A stretch of DNA of 8,604 bases from Flavobacteriaceae bacterium (GCA_014763515.1 JACXVH010000056.1:1-8604); one strand, 5' to 3'; positions 1 to 6,340 are shown, counted from the first letter of the stretch. Notes: generated from the letters alone by a model not told the origin. Program-made: numbers and translations.

Positions 1-687
1 CATATTATGACTCACAAACAAGACAGTTCGCCCTTCGCTTTTAGAGATGTCTTGCATTTTACCAATAGCCTTTTTTTGAAACTCGGCATCGCCTACGGCA
101 AGCACTTCATCTACTACTAGTATTTCGGGCTCAAGGAATGCAGCAACTGCAAAAGCTAAACGCACCGTCATGCCGCTACTGTAACGCTTTGTTGGCGTAT
201 CAATGTAGCGTTCGCATCCACTAAATTCGATAATTTCATCAATCTTAGACGAAATTTCTTTTTTAGTCATTCCTAAAATAGCACCGTTTAAATAGATATT
301 TTCTCTTCCTGTTAATTCAGGGTTAAATCCAGTACCTACTTCTAACAAAGAAGCTATTCTACCTCTCGATTTAATAACCCCTGTTGTGGGTGCCGTAACT
401 TTAGATAAAATTTTCAACAAAGTAGATTTACCTGCTCCGTTTTTTCCTATAATTCCTAACACTTCGCCTCGCTCAACTTCAAAGTTAATATCTTGAAGCG
501 CCCAAACGTATTCGCTATTCCCTTTTGAAGTTCTATCGTTAGCTTCTCCCACTTTTAAATAAGGATCTTCCTTACCACGAATTTTATGCCACCAACGGTT
601 TAAATCGTGACTTAGCGTACCTGTTCCCACAACACCTAATCGATATTGCTTGGATATATTTTCTGCTTTTAATATGATGTCTTTCAT
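1..687 (-). CDS. wzt: Wzt-like polysaccharide/O-antigen ABC transporter ATP-binding protein, 3' part missing
   Basis: This is the ATPase half of an ABC exporter that moves lipid-linked polysaccharide across the inner membrane, working with the Wzm permease encoded just upstream. Translating from the ATG at 687 gives 229 open codons to the window edge. Visible motifs are Walker A GKNGAGKST (81-89), a Q-loop region LLEVGTGFNPELTGREN (114-130) typical of the Wzt/KpsT/TagH group, signature YSSGM (169-173), Walker B ILVVDE (189-194), D-loop AVGD (197-200) and the H-loop histidine at 227. A stretch of about 40 residues containing RWWHKIRGKEDPY lies between the first strand and the core fold, as I recall for long Wzt proteins of this phylum. 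The C-terminus lies outside, so whether a carbohydrate-binding domain follows cannot be seen. AGAAAGA just before the ATG is a plausible ribosome binding site. The gene was probably once directly behind wzm and is now separated from it by the four-helix-bundle cassette. Confidence 0.93.
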   Translation of the reverse strand, partial: MKDIILKAENISKQYRLGVVGTGTLSHDLNRWWHKIRGKEDPYLKVGEANDRTSKGNSEYVWALQDINFEVERGEVLGIIGKNGAGKSTLLKILSKVTAPTTGVIKSRGRIASLLEVGTGFNPELTGRENIYLNGAILGMTKKEISSKIDEIIEFSGCERYIDTPTKRYSSGMTVRLAFAVAAFLEPEILVVDEVLAVGDAEFQKKAIGKMQDISKSEGRTVLFVSHNM

Positions 688-697
688 TCTTTCTAGG

Positions 698-722
698 TTA
701 TGAGTTTTGGGTTATGAGTTTG
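698..722 (+). repeat. Left heptad array (TTNTGRG), inverted relative to the right array
   Basis: Three successive 7-bp units on the plus strand read TTATGAG, TTTTGGG and TTATGAG (698-704, 705-711, 712-718), followed by a partial TTTG. The preceding TTCTAGG (691-697) may be a decayed unit. The array overlaps the last two codons of the four-helix-bundle gene: its TAA stop is the complement of 712-714. The same heptad occurs on the minus strand at 1118-1145, so the two arrays form imperfect inverted repeats around the gene. Confidence 0.8.
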
Positions 723-1098
723 TCTCATTCCAATTCTGTTCAACATATTTAATAAAGTTGAAAATTTTCCCTCCTAACAACTCATATTTTTCAATATATG
801 GCTCAAAATTTGATTTTAAGTCGTGATAAAGAATACTAATTTTATGAATATGATTGATGGTTTCCAAACAGCTTGAATGTGAAAACACTAAAAACCGAAT
901 AAAATCAGCTTTATATCTTCTCCGTCCATATCCTTCCACTATGTTAGAAACGATACTATCTGAAGATCTTCGCAGTTGACTTCCCAATTCATATAGCTCA
1001 TATTTAGGCAATTGTAAACTTAAAGAATGAATACTAAGAAACAATTCCAATGAAAATGCATATATTTCTAAATCCTTATACGACTTTTTTTCACTCAT
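712..1098 (-). CDS. Four-helix bundle protein (S23 / 23S rRNA intervening-sequence protein family)
   Basis: A 128-residue, all-helical soluble protein with no signal peptide. It matches the family first noticed inside intervening sequences of 23S rRNA genes and also found as stand-alone genes across Bacteroidota. Hallmarks are LPKYELYELGSQLRRS (30-45), followed by SNIVEGYGRRR (51-61) and DFIRFL (65-70), then two more helices to the C-terminus. The same fold is used by the Avd accessory protein of diversity-generating retroelements, a pentameric basic protein, but no reverse transcriptase or template repeat is present here. Molecular function is unknown for the stand-alone members; RNA or nucleic-acid binding is a reasonable guess. 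The ATG at 1098 is the only sensible start. I see no TANNTTTG box in the 52 bp upstream, so it is probably transcribed with wzm. Its placement between wzm and wzt makes no obvious metabolic sense. Confidence 0.88.
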   Translation of the reverse strand: MSEKKSYKDLEIYAFSLELFLSIHSLSLQLPKYELYELGSQLRRSSDSIVSNIVEGYGRRRYKADFIRFLVFSHSSCLETINHIHKISILYHDLKSNFEPYIEKYELLGGKIFNFIKYVEQNWNETNS

Positions 1099-1110
1099 GT
1101 TAAACTAATA

Positions 1111-1150
1111 ATTTAAACTCAAAACTCAAAACCCAAAACCCACAACTCAA
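1111..1150 (-). repeat. Right heptad array (TTNTGRG)
   Basis: Read on the minus strand from 1150, a partial TTGAG is followed by TTGTGGG (1145-1139), TTTTGGG (1138-1132), TTTTGAG (1131-1125), TTTTGAG (1124-1118) and a decayed TTTAAAT. The period is exactly 7 bp, as in the left array, and the orientation is inverted relative to it. The array begins at the base directly after the wzm stop codon and ends 12 bp before the start codon of the four-helix-bundle gene. The G-rich strand is the transcribed-sense strand and resembles telomere-type GT repeats, though only four full units are present. Confidence 0.82.
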
Positions 1151-2020
1151 CTAAACCGTATCTATAAAACTTTTCTCAGTTCTATTAAAAATAACCAATC
1201 CAAAAAGAAAAACAAGTATTGTAACTATAACAGTATAAACAAGTCCGCTTATTGAAATTGTTCCTTCATTTAGTAAAATAAATCTAGAGGTTTCTACCAC
1301 ATACGCTAAAGGATTATATTCAATTATCCAGCCCAGTTGAGGCAGCTTTTCTTTTATAAGTGCCATAGGATACATTACTGCAGAAACATACATTAAAAGC
1401 TGTACACCAAATGACACTAAAAAAGTTAAATCGCGATATTTTGTTACCATGGAAGAAATTATCATCCCTAAGCCTAAACCTAACATTCCCATTATTACTA
1501 CAAGCAATGGAAAAAACAAAATAGTAGCACTTAAAGTATTTTCCAATCCTTTAGACAAATAGAAAATATAAAACCCAATAAAAATTAAGAATTGAATTCC
1601 TAATTTTAACAAATTGGTTATAACTATTGACATAGGCATAATGACCCTTGGAAAATATACCTTTCCAAAAATATTGGCATTCTTTTTAAACGTATCTGAA
1701 GTTTCATTTAAACAAGCCGTGAAGTAATTCCAGATGATAATCCCTGCTAAGTTGAATAAAAAAGGTGGAATTGAACCTGTTTCAATACCGGCTACATTAT
1801 TAAAAATAATTGTAAACGTAATAGCAGTAAACAAAGGCTGAATAAAATACCATAATGGCCCAAGTATAGTTTGCTTATAAACAGTAACAATATCTCTTTT
1901 TACGAATAATAGCAACAAATCTCGATAACGCCAAACCTCTTTTAAATTTAAAGAAAAATTCGATGTTTTAGGTTTTATTTCATAGAGCCATTCATCATTT
2001 TCAAAATCTATTTTATTCAT
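1151..2020 (-). CDS. wzm: Wzm-like polysaccharide ABC transporter permease (ABC-2 family)
   Basis: Inner-membrane permease of the polysaccharide ABC exporter, partner of the Wzt-like ATPase. From the ATG at 2020 it has 289 residues, the usual Wzm length. The N-terminal segment RDIVTVYKQTILGPLW (42-57) is the family's conserved amphipathic region before the first membrane span. Further landmarks are KVYFPRVIMP in the middle and YNPLAYVVE near the C-terminus. About six hydrophobic spans are visible, with large hydrophobic blocks between the first and last landmarks. An in-frame TTG lies two codons upstream at 2026, but the ATG is preferred and gives the expected N-terminus. A strong promoter match lies 29-59 bp upstream. 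The downstream neighbour is the four-helix-bundle gene, not wzt as expected for this family. Confidence 0.92.
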   Translation of the reverse strand: MNKIDFENDEWLYEIKPKTSNFSLNLKEVWRYRDLLLLFVKRDIVTVYKQTILGPLWYFIQPLFTAITFTIIFNNVAGIETGSIPPFLFNLAGIIIWNYFTACLNETSDTFKKNANIFGKVYFPRVIMPMSIVITNLLKLGIQFLIFIGFYIFYLSKGLENTLSATILFFPLLVVIMGMLGLGLGMIISSMVTKYRDLTFLVSFGVQLLMYVSAVMYPMALIKEKLPQLGWIIEYNPLAYVVETSRFILLNEGTISISGLVYTVIVTILVFLFGLVIFNRTEKSFIDTV

Positions 2021-2048
2021 TTTCAATTTGCTTATCGATATTCAGTTT

Positions 2049-2079
2049 CAAAATTAAACTATTTTATATTAGCTACAAA
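2049..2079 (-). promoter_or_regulatory. Bacteroidota-type promoter of wzm
   Basis: On the minus strand, TTTG (2079-2076) is followed by 19 bases and TAATTTTG (2056-2049). This fits the Bacteroidota primary-sigma consensus TTTG-N19-21-TANNTTTG exactly. Transcription would begin near 2042-2045, giving a leader of roughly 20-25 nt before the ATG at 2020. Confidence 0.7.
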
Positions 2080-2248
2080 TTAAATTCATACTATTGCAAC
2101 TAAATAATAGTGATTTAGCATTGAGATTTAATTAATAATACATTTATCTGTGAATTTGAATTATTATCATTACAAAAACAAGAGTAAGGATGTATTAAAA
2201 TTAAATTTATATAGTTATTTTAGAAAGAGTTATTCACTATAGCTTCTT

Positions 2249-2303
2249 TATGGATACTCCATAGATAAAGTATAGATACAGTATGGATAGTGTATGGAAA
2301 CTT
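2249..2303 (+). repeat. Five-unit 11-bp phased direct repeat, candidate operator
   Basis: Five consecutive 11-bp units begin TATGGAT, CATAGAT, TATAGAT, TATGGAT and TATGGAA, at 2249, 2260, 2271, 2282 and 2293. Each is followed by a variable 4-bp spacer (actc, aaag, acag, agtg, actt). A sixth degenerate unit, TATAGCT, may start at 2238. Conserved 7-mers at 11-bp spacing put every unit on the same face of the helix, the layout of PhoB/OmpR-type boxes. The array ends 44 bp before the -7 box of the downstream plus-strand gene. The repeat itself is plain in the sequence; the operator role is inference. Confidence 0.65.
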
Positions 2304-2347
2304 TTTATCTCCTAAAAGTTTCTTTTATATAAATTTATCAAAAAGAA

Positions 2348-2355
2348 TATCTTTG
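2348..2355 (+). promoter_or_regulatory. Candidate -7 promoter element of the phosphatase gene
   Basis: TATCTTTG matches the Bacteroidota TANNTTTG -7 box exactly and ends 21 bp before the ATG at 2377, implying a short leader. No TTG or TTTG lies 17-23 bp upstream, so the -33 half is missing or weak. A promoter lacking a good -33 element would be consistent with dependence on an activator, possibly one bound at the 11-bp repeats upstream. Confidence 0.5.
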
Positions 2356-2376
2356 CATTAAATTTTAGTTAGCACT

Positions 2377-3111
2377 ATGTTTTCAATTTTTAAATCGAAA
2401 CCGAAATTACACGAATTAATTCCGAATGATTATTGTGACATTCATTCACATTTGTTACCTGGAATTGATGATGGTGCTAAAAATCTTGATGATTCTAAAT
2501 TAATTTTAGAGCACATGAAAAACTTTGGTTTTAAAAAAGTGATTACTACGCCCCATACCATTAAAACCGTTTGGGACAATACTACTGAAAGTATTCTTAC
2601 TGCAAAAAAAGCAGTTATAACAGCATTTCCAGAAATTAGTTCTGAACTTTCTTTAGGTTGCGCATCAGAATATTTTATGGATGAGAATTTCGTTTTACTT
2701 TTTAAATCGGAAAAGCTTCTTACAATAAAGAACAATTATGTCTTGGTCGAAATGTCTTATTTGAATCCGCCTATACAACTTTACGACATTTTATTTGAAT
2801 TACAATTGGAAGGTTACCAACCTATTTTAGCGCATCCTGAACGTTATACCTTTTTTCATTCAAAAATGAAAGAGTATGATAAACTAAAAAAGGCAGGTTG
2901 TAAATTTCAAATGAATTTGCTTTCTAGTGTGGGTTATTATGGAAAAGATGTACTGCTTGCTGCTGATAAATTATTACAAAACGAAATGATTGATTTTGTA
3001 GGATCTGACATTCACCATCAACACCATTTAGCAGCATTTGAAAATAAAATTGGAATTAAAAACCGCGAAGCTTTTGAAAAAGCTATTGGTAATAACGAAT
3101 TCTTTGGTTAA
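2377..3111 (+). CDS. cpsB: CpsB/YwqE-type metal-dependent protein-tyrosine phosphatase (PHP fold)
   Basis: This cytoplasmic manganese-dependent phosphatase would remove phosphate from tyrosines of the capsule/exopolysaccharide autokinase, here Wzc. Its 244 residues are close to the family norm. Metal-site motifs appear in the expected order: DIHSHLLPGIDDG (21-33, with H23, H25, D31 and D32), TPH (58-60), E98 in GCASEYF, LAHPER with H153, and SDIHH with D211 and H213. All expected ligands appear present, so the enzyme should be active. It is the only plus-strand gene, divergent from wzm and convergent with wzc, so it is transcribed separately from its presumed substrate's gene. The hydrophilic N-terminus shows no signal peptide. 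An activity on other phosphoesters cannot be excluded for PHP proteins, but the context strongly favours Wzc. Confidence 0.92.
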   Translation: MFSIFKSKPKLHELIPNDYCDIHSHLLPGIDDGAKNLDDSKLILEHMKNFGFKKVITTPHTIKTVWDNTTESILTAKKAVITAFPEISSELSLGCASEYFMDENFVLLFKSEKLLTIKNNYVLVEMSYLNPPIQLYDILFELQLEGYQPILAHPERYTFFHSKMKEYDKLKKAGCKFQMNLLSSVGYYGKDVLLAADKLLQNEMIDFVGSDIHHQHHLAAFENKIGIKNREAFEKAIGNNEFFG

Positions 3112-3162
3112 AGAATCATGACCGGTTTTTTAAAGATTTAACACGACAACAATTGATTTAAA

Positions 3163-3187
3163 GATTCTGAAACAAGTTCAGAATGAC
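3163..3187. repeat. Palindromic intergenic repeat, possible bidirectional terminator
   Basis: ATTCTGAA (3164-3171) and TTCAGAAT (3177-3184) form a perfect 8-bp stem with the 5-nt loop ACAAG, inside a sequence beginning GATTCTGAA and ending CAGAATGAC. It sits between the convergent ends of the phosphatase gene and wzc, the usual place for REP-like elements. From memory, very similar palindromes are scattered between genes in Bacteroidota genomes; a single copy here cannot prove that. No U-tract follows on either strand, so it would be a weak intrinsic terminator on its own. Confidence 0.55.
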
Positions 3188-3211
3188 AAAAAGGTGTTGT
3201 GATAATAAAAA

Positions 3212-5557
3212 CTATCGTTTAAAAATGCGCTCTAAAAGTGATTTTTTCTCAATTTGCTGACCGTAGCCATAGCCATAACCGTAACCGTACCCTTTATTTA
3301 CATCGGTATCGTTTAAAACTACCGACATATTAGGCAATTTATTTTCTTGATATAGCTTTTCTGGCAATTCTAACATACGTTTATCTAAGAAATTAGCTCG
3401 TGTTACATATACAAAAGCATCGGCATATTTAGCGATTATCAAAGTATCTGAAACTAAGCTTACTGGCGCCGTATCTACAATTATGTAATCGTATTTTTGT
3501 TGCAACTCACTAAATATTTTTCCTAATTTATCACTCATTAGTAGTTCCGCCGGATTTGGAGGAATAATACCAGAAGGTAAAACATCTAAATTTTGAACTT
3601 CTCCTACTTTAACTATATAATCTTCAATTTTAGTTCCGTTTTTATCGGTCAAATAATTTGTTAAACCTTTTTGCGGCACTTTTATATATTCATCTAATTT
3701 TGGATTTCTAATATCCATACCAATTAATAACACTTTTCTTTCAGAATGTGCTATGATCGATGCCAAATTAACCGATATAAATGTTTTTCCTTCTTTTGGA
3801 TACGTTGAAGTAAGAAAAATTGTTTTGGTTTTATTTTCCTCCACATTACTCAATAAGAATTCGAGGTTTGTTCTTATAATTCTAATTGCCTCGGCAGTAT
3901 TAGTTCTATCTGAAACCTGAATCAAAAGATTATCTTTTTCACATTTTGGAACCTCGCCTAAAAATGGTATTGATAGTTTCCCTTCTAAATCGCTACGCGA
4001 CTTAACTTTCGTATCAAAAAGATTAATAATGTAGATTGTTACAAAAGGAATAAGAAATCCTAAAATGATTGCCATTAAATAAATAAACCTTCTATTTGGA
4101 GCAATTGGAACAGTGGAAGCCACAGCATTATCAATTACTTTTGCATTTGGTGCTGTTACTGCCAATGAAATAGCTGTTTCTTCACGTTTTTGCAGTAAAT
4201 ATAAATACAAAGCTTCCTTTACATTTTGCTTTCTATCTATATCTCTAAATATCTTTTCTTGTGTAGGCACCTGAGAAATTCTACCACTTAAAACTGCATT
4301 TTGACGTGATATATCTCTGTTTTTTATTTTTAAATTGTTTTGAAGTTGTACTAAACTTGCTTGAACATTTTGTCTAATAGCTTCAATTTTTTTATCTAAA
4401 TTTTGAACCCTAACATTCTTTTCACCTGCAGTCTTTAAAAGCTTATTGCGTTCAATAATTAAAGTGTTGTATGCATCAATTTGTGAAGCAGCACCTTCTT
4501 CTGCTGGAATTATATTGGCAGGAATTACATCGTTATTTTCGTTTTTGATGTAATCTAACATTGAAGAAACAACTTTTAATTGTGTCTCGACTTCAATTTG
4601 GCGTTTTTCAAAATCGCTAGAACTTTCTAAAAATAAGCCCGCTTCTGAAACTATATCTGTTACATGATTTTTCTTTTTAAAATCTTCGACTTCTTTTTCA
4701 ACATCTTTTAACTCATCGGAAATAATTTCTAAGCGTTGCTCAATAAATTTAGAAGTATTTTCTGATATGTATTTTTTATCATCTACTGCATCTTGATTAT
4801 AATTTACAACCAACGTATTAATAAAATCTTCGGCCTTAGCTCTAACGGGATCAACAATACTGAGCTCGATGACACTTGTATTTTTACTGATAGTAGCGGC
4901 TGTTAATCTTGCTTTAAAATTTTCAACAACTTCAGAAACTTTTCTAATTTGAATTCCAAAATAAAAATCTTTGAAATTTTTGTAATATTCCGTTTTTAAC
5001 AACGCTCCTTTGGTTCCTTTATAAACAAAACTTTCTTTGTATTTAAAAGTACCAATTTTTACTGAAGCTTCATCATACAAAGCATACTGATCTTCAGAAA
5101 TACTCTCGGCAATGAAATAATGATTTGCATTTATAAATTCAGGTGTTGGATCTATAAAAACTATTTTAATGGGAATTTGTTTGTAAATTTCTTCCGACTT
5201 TACTCTTCCAAGATTGAAATAAGAATAATTAAGTTCTAAATCTTTTACTGTTTTTTCGATTATTGATCTCGATTTAATTACTTCAATTTCATTATCAACA
5301 TTACTTTTTACATTAGTTAACAATCCCAAATCGGAAAATGCTGAAACTTCAGAAGCAATACTTCCCTTTCTATCATCTTTAACCAAAATTGTTCCGACCG
5401 CTTTATATTGCGGAATTGAATATCTTAAATATGTATAAGCTATCGCAACGGTTAAAAATACACCAAACAAAAACCATTTCCATTTAGAAATGTATTTGTA
5501 CAATTCTTCTTTTAAATTAAAACTTGGATGATTATGTAATGGTGATAACTGTTGCAT
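3212..5557 (-). CDS. wzc: Wzc-like polysaccharide co-polymerase and tyrosine autokinase
   Basis: Inner-membrane protein that sets polysaccharide chain length and gates export through Wza by cycles of tyrosine autophosphorylation. Numbered from the ATG at 5557, it has 781 residues. Features in order: first membrane span (about 27-45), large periplasmic Wzz/GNVR region with long coiled-coil segments (about 270-440), proline-containing VPIAP (483-487) leading to the second span (about 491-513), oligomerisation motif EAIRIIR (556-562), Walker A STYPKEGKT (584-592), Walker A' LIGMDIRNP (611-619), Walker B YIIVD (691-695) and a tail of five alternating Tyr residues (757-765). The first acidic residue usual in Walker A' (DxD) is Gly613 here, while Asp615 is kept. 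An in-frame TTG at 5581 would overlap wza by 20 bp; the ATG, 4 nt after the wza stop, is preferred. Tight spacing indicates co-transcription with wza. Confidence 0.94.
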   Translation of the reverse strand: MQQLSPLHNHPSFNLKEELYKYISKWKWFLFGVFLTVAIAYTYLRYSIPQYKAVGTILVKDDRKGSIASEVSAFSDLGLLTNVKSNVDNEIEVIKSRSIIEKTVKDLELNYSYFNLGRVKSEEIYKQIPIKIVFIDPTPEFINANHYFIAESISEDQYALYDEASVKIGTFKYKESFVYKGTKGALLKTEYYKNFKDFYFGIQIRKVSEVVENFKARLTAATISKNTSVIELSIVDPVRAKAEDFINTLVVNYNQDAVDDKKYISENTSKFIEQRLEIISDELKDVEKEVEDFKKKNHVTDIVSEAGLFLESSSDFEKRQIEVETQLKVVSSMLDYIKNENNDVIPANIIPAEEGAASQIDAYNTLIIERNKLLKTAGEKNVRVQNLDKKIEAIRQNVQASLVQLQNNLKIKNRDISRQNAVLSGRISQVPTQEKIFRDIDRKQNVKEALYLYLLQKREETAISLAVTAPNAKVIDNAVASTVPIAPNRRFIYLMAIILGFLIPFVTIYIINLFDTKVKSRSDLEGKLSIPFLGEVPKCEKDNLLIQVSDRTNTAEAIRIIRTNLEFLLSNVEENKTKTIFLTSTYPKEGKTFISVNLASIIAHSERKVLLIGMDIRNPKLDEYIKVPQKGLTNYLTDKNGTKIEDYIVKVGEVQNLDVLPSGIIPPNPAELLMSDKLGKIFSELQQKYDYIIVDTAPVSLVSDTLIIAKYADAFVYVTRANFLDKRMLELPEKLYQENKLPNMSVVLNDTDVNKGYGYGYGYGYGQQIEKKSLLERIFKR
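3260..3292 (-). repeat. Hexanucleotide repeat encoding the Tyr-Gly tail of Wzc
   Basis: Five alternating Tyr and Gly codons (TAY-GGY) form an in-frame 6-bp tandem repeat near the 3' end of wzc. Third-position changes (GGT/GGC, TAC/TAT) make the copies imperfect. Gain or loss of one unit would add or remove one phosphorylatable tyrosine without shifting the frame. The encoded cluster is the expected autophosphorylation site and phosphatase target. Confidence 0.75.
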
Positions 5558-5561
5558 AATT

Positions 5562-6326
5562 TTATCTTGTTGTAAGTGCAATAATGGTTACTATTAAAGA
5601 TAGTGCCGATATACCTACAGTTAAATTTGGCCCAATAGCAGATGAATTTACTTTTGTACCATTAGGTTCTACATACAAAACGTCGTTTTGAGCTAAATAG
5701 TAGTATGGAGAATCAAAAAAACTTGATTTTGTAAGATCAATTCGGTGCGTAATTTTTTCGCCGTTTTGCTCTCTAATTAATAACACATTACTTCTTTTTC
5801 CATAAATTGTTAAATCGCCTGCCATTCCTAATGCTTCTAACAAAGTAATGCGTTCCGATTTAATTGTGTAAGTACCTGGTTTTTGAACCTCGCCTAAAAC
5901 TGTAATTTTAAAATTTACTAATCTTATGGTGACCAAAGCATCTTTAACATGATCTTTCAAAATATTTTGAATTTCATTTGTTGCTTGTTCTTTTGTTAAA
6001 CCTCCAATTTTAATTTTCCCTACAATAGGAAAATCAATATATCCGTTTTTATCAATTAAATAGGTTAACTGTTTTCTTGTAGCGGCATCTTCTTCAGTAT
6101 TATTTTGTAACGTCACTGATTTTAGATTGTAAGGCTCCGCAATTTCAGGATTTTCAGAAGTTACGTTAATCAATAACATATCATCTGGTTCTAGTTTTAA
6201 TTCAAAAGAATTATTGCTATTATTTGTAACAGTGTCTTGAATGTATAGTATTTTTTGCTTAGAGACACATGAAACCAACAATAGGTTTAAAAAAAGAATT
6301 ATAATTGTTATTTTTTTAGAAAACAT
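5562..6326 (-). CDS. wza: Wza-like outer-membrane polysaccharide export lipoprotein
   Basis: Outer-membrane lipoprotein of the Wza/BexD family, which forms the channel that passes polysaccharide to the cell surface together with Wzc. Its 254 residues begin with a lipoprotein signal whose lipobox LVSC puts the acylated cysteine at residue 20. A polysaccharide-export domain follows (about 43-137, starting FELKLEPDDMLLINV), then one SLBB segment containing ITVLGEVQKPGTYTI (141-155). A hydrophobic C-terminal stretch (236-251) ends in a short basic tail. The protein is shorter than E. coli Wza (about 380 residues) and has one clear SLBB repeat, the compact form common in Bacteroidota. The ATG at 6326 follows a TANNTTTG box closely. 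The wzc start codon lies 4 nt after the stop, consistent with translational coupling. Confidence 0.93.
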   Translation of the reverse strand: MFSKKITIIILFLNLLLVSCVSKQKILYIQDTVTNNSNNSFELKLEPDDMLLINVTSENPEIAEPYNLKSVTLQNNTEEDAATRKQLTYLIDKNGYIDFPIVGKIKIGGLTKEQATNEIQNILKDHVKDALVTIRLVNFKITVLGEVQKPGTYTIKSERITLLEALGMAGDLTIYGKRSNVLLIREQNGEKITHRIDLTKSSFFDSPYYYLAQNDVLYVEPNGTKVNSSAIGPNLTVGISALSLIVTIIALTTR

Positions 6327-6340
6327 TTTTCATTTTTTTA

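Larger units (their letters stand above)
696..1150 (-). mobile_element. Candidate mini-cassette: four-helix-bundle gene between inward-facing heptad arrays
   Basis: The segment fills precisely the space between the wzm stop codon (TAG, 1151-1153) and the presumed wzt ribosome binding site. It holds one gene, with a heptad array at each end whose G-rich strand reads inward. The trinucleotide CTA appears on the plus strand immediately outside both ends (693-695 and 1151-1153). Removing the segment with one CTA would leave a coding-strand junction TAG-AAAGA-ATG, a tight two-gene operon. No transposase, recombinase or reverse transcriptase is encoded inside, so any movement would need help in trans. 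Calling it mobile is inference from boundaries and repeats. It could also be a stable intergenic gene with regulatory repeats. Confidence 0.45.
2021..2376. other. Divergent intergenic region between wzm and the phosphatase gene
   Basis: This 356-bp, very A+T-rich stretch carries no convincing ORF. Its left part holds the wzm promoter (2049-2079). The middle (about 2100-2237) shows no structure I can name. The right part holds the 11-bp-period repeat array (2249-2303) and the -7 box of the plus-strand gene (2348-2355). It is the only long non-coding gap in the window and is the likely control point of both flanking transcripts. Confidence 0.8.

Noticed and set aside
698..1150. Heptad arrays considered as a CRISPR or diversity-generating retroelement component
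   Set aside because: Units are 7 bp with no spacers, and there are no cas genes, reverse transcriptase or template/variable repeat pair; only the fold resemblance of the protein to Avd remains.
2100..2237. A+T-rich stretch searched for a small RNA, riboswitch or small ORF
   Set aside because: No stable stem with conserved loops, no terminator-like structure and no ORF with coding character was seen.
2442..2735. Minus-strand ORF of 97 codons
   Set aside because: Lies wholly inside the plus-strand phosphatase gene, whose metal-site motifs are intact; the translation shows no recognisable family.
3099..3116. 7-bp stem with GGTT loop over the phosphatase stop codon, considered as a terminator
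   Set aside because: The stem is A+T-rich, partly coding, and the following T-run starts 10 nt later, so it does not fit an intrinsic terminator.
5558..5581. Upstream TTG start for wzc overlapping wza
   Set aside because: The ATG at 5557, 4 nt after the wza stop, is a better start and still precedes the whole N-terminal domain.
6316..6333. Five-codon upstream ORF (ATG at 6333, TAA at 6318-6316) overlapping the wza start out of frame
   Set aside because: Probably a chance product of A-rich leader sequence; it encodes nothing suggestive of a regulatory peptide.
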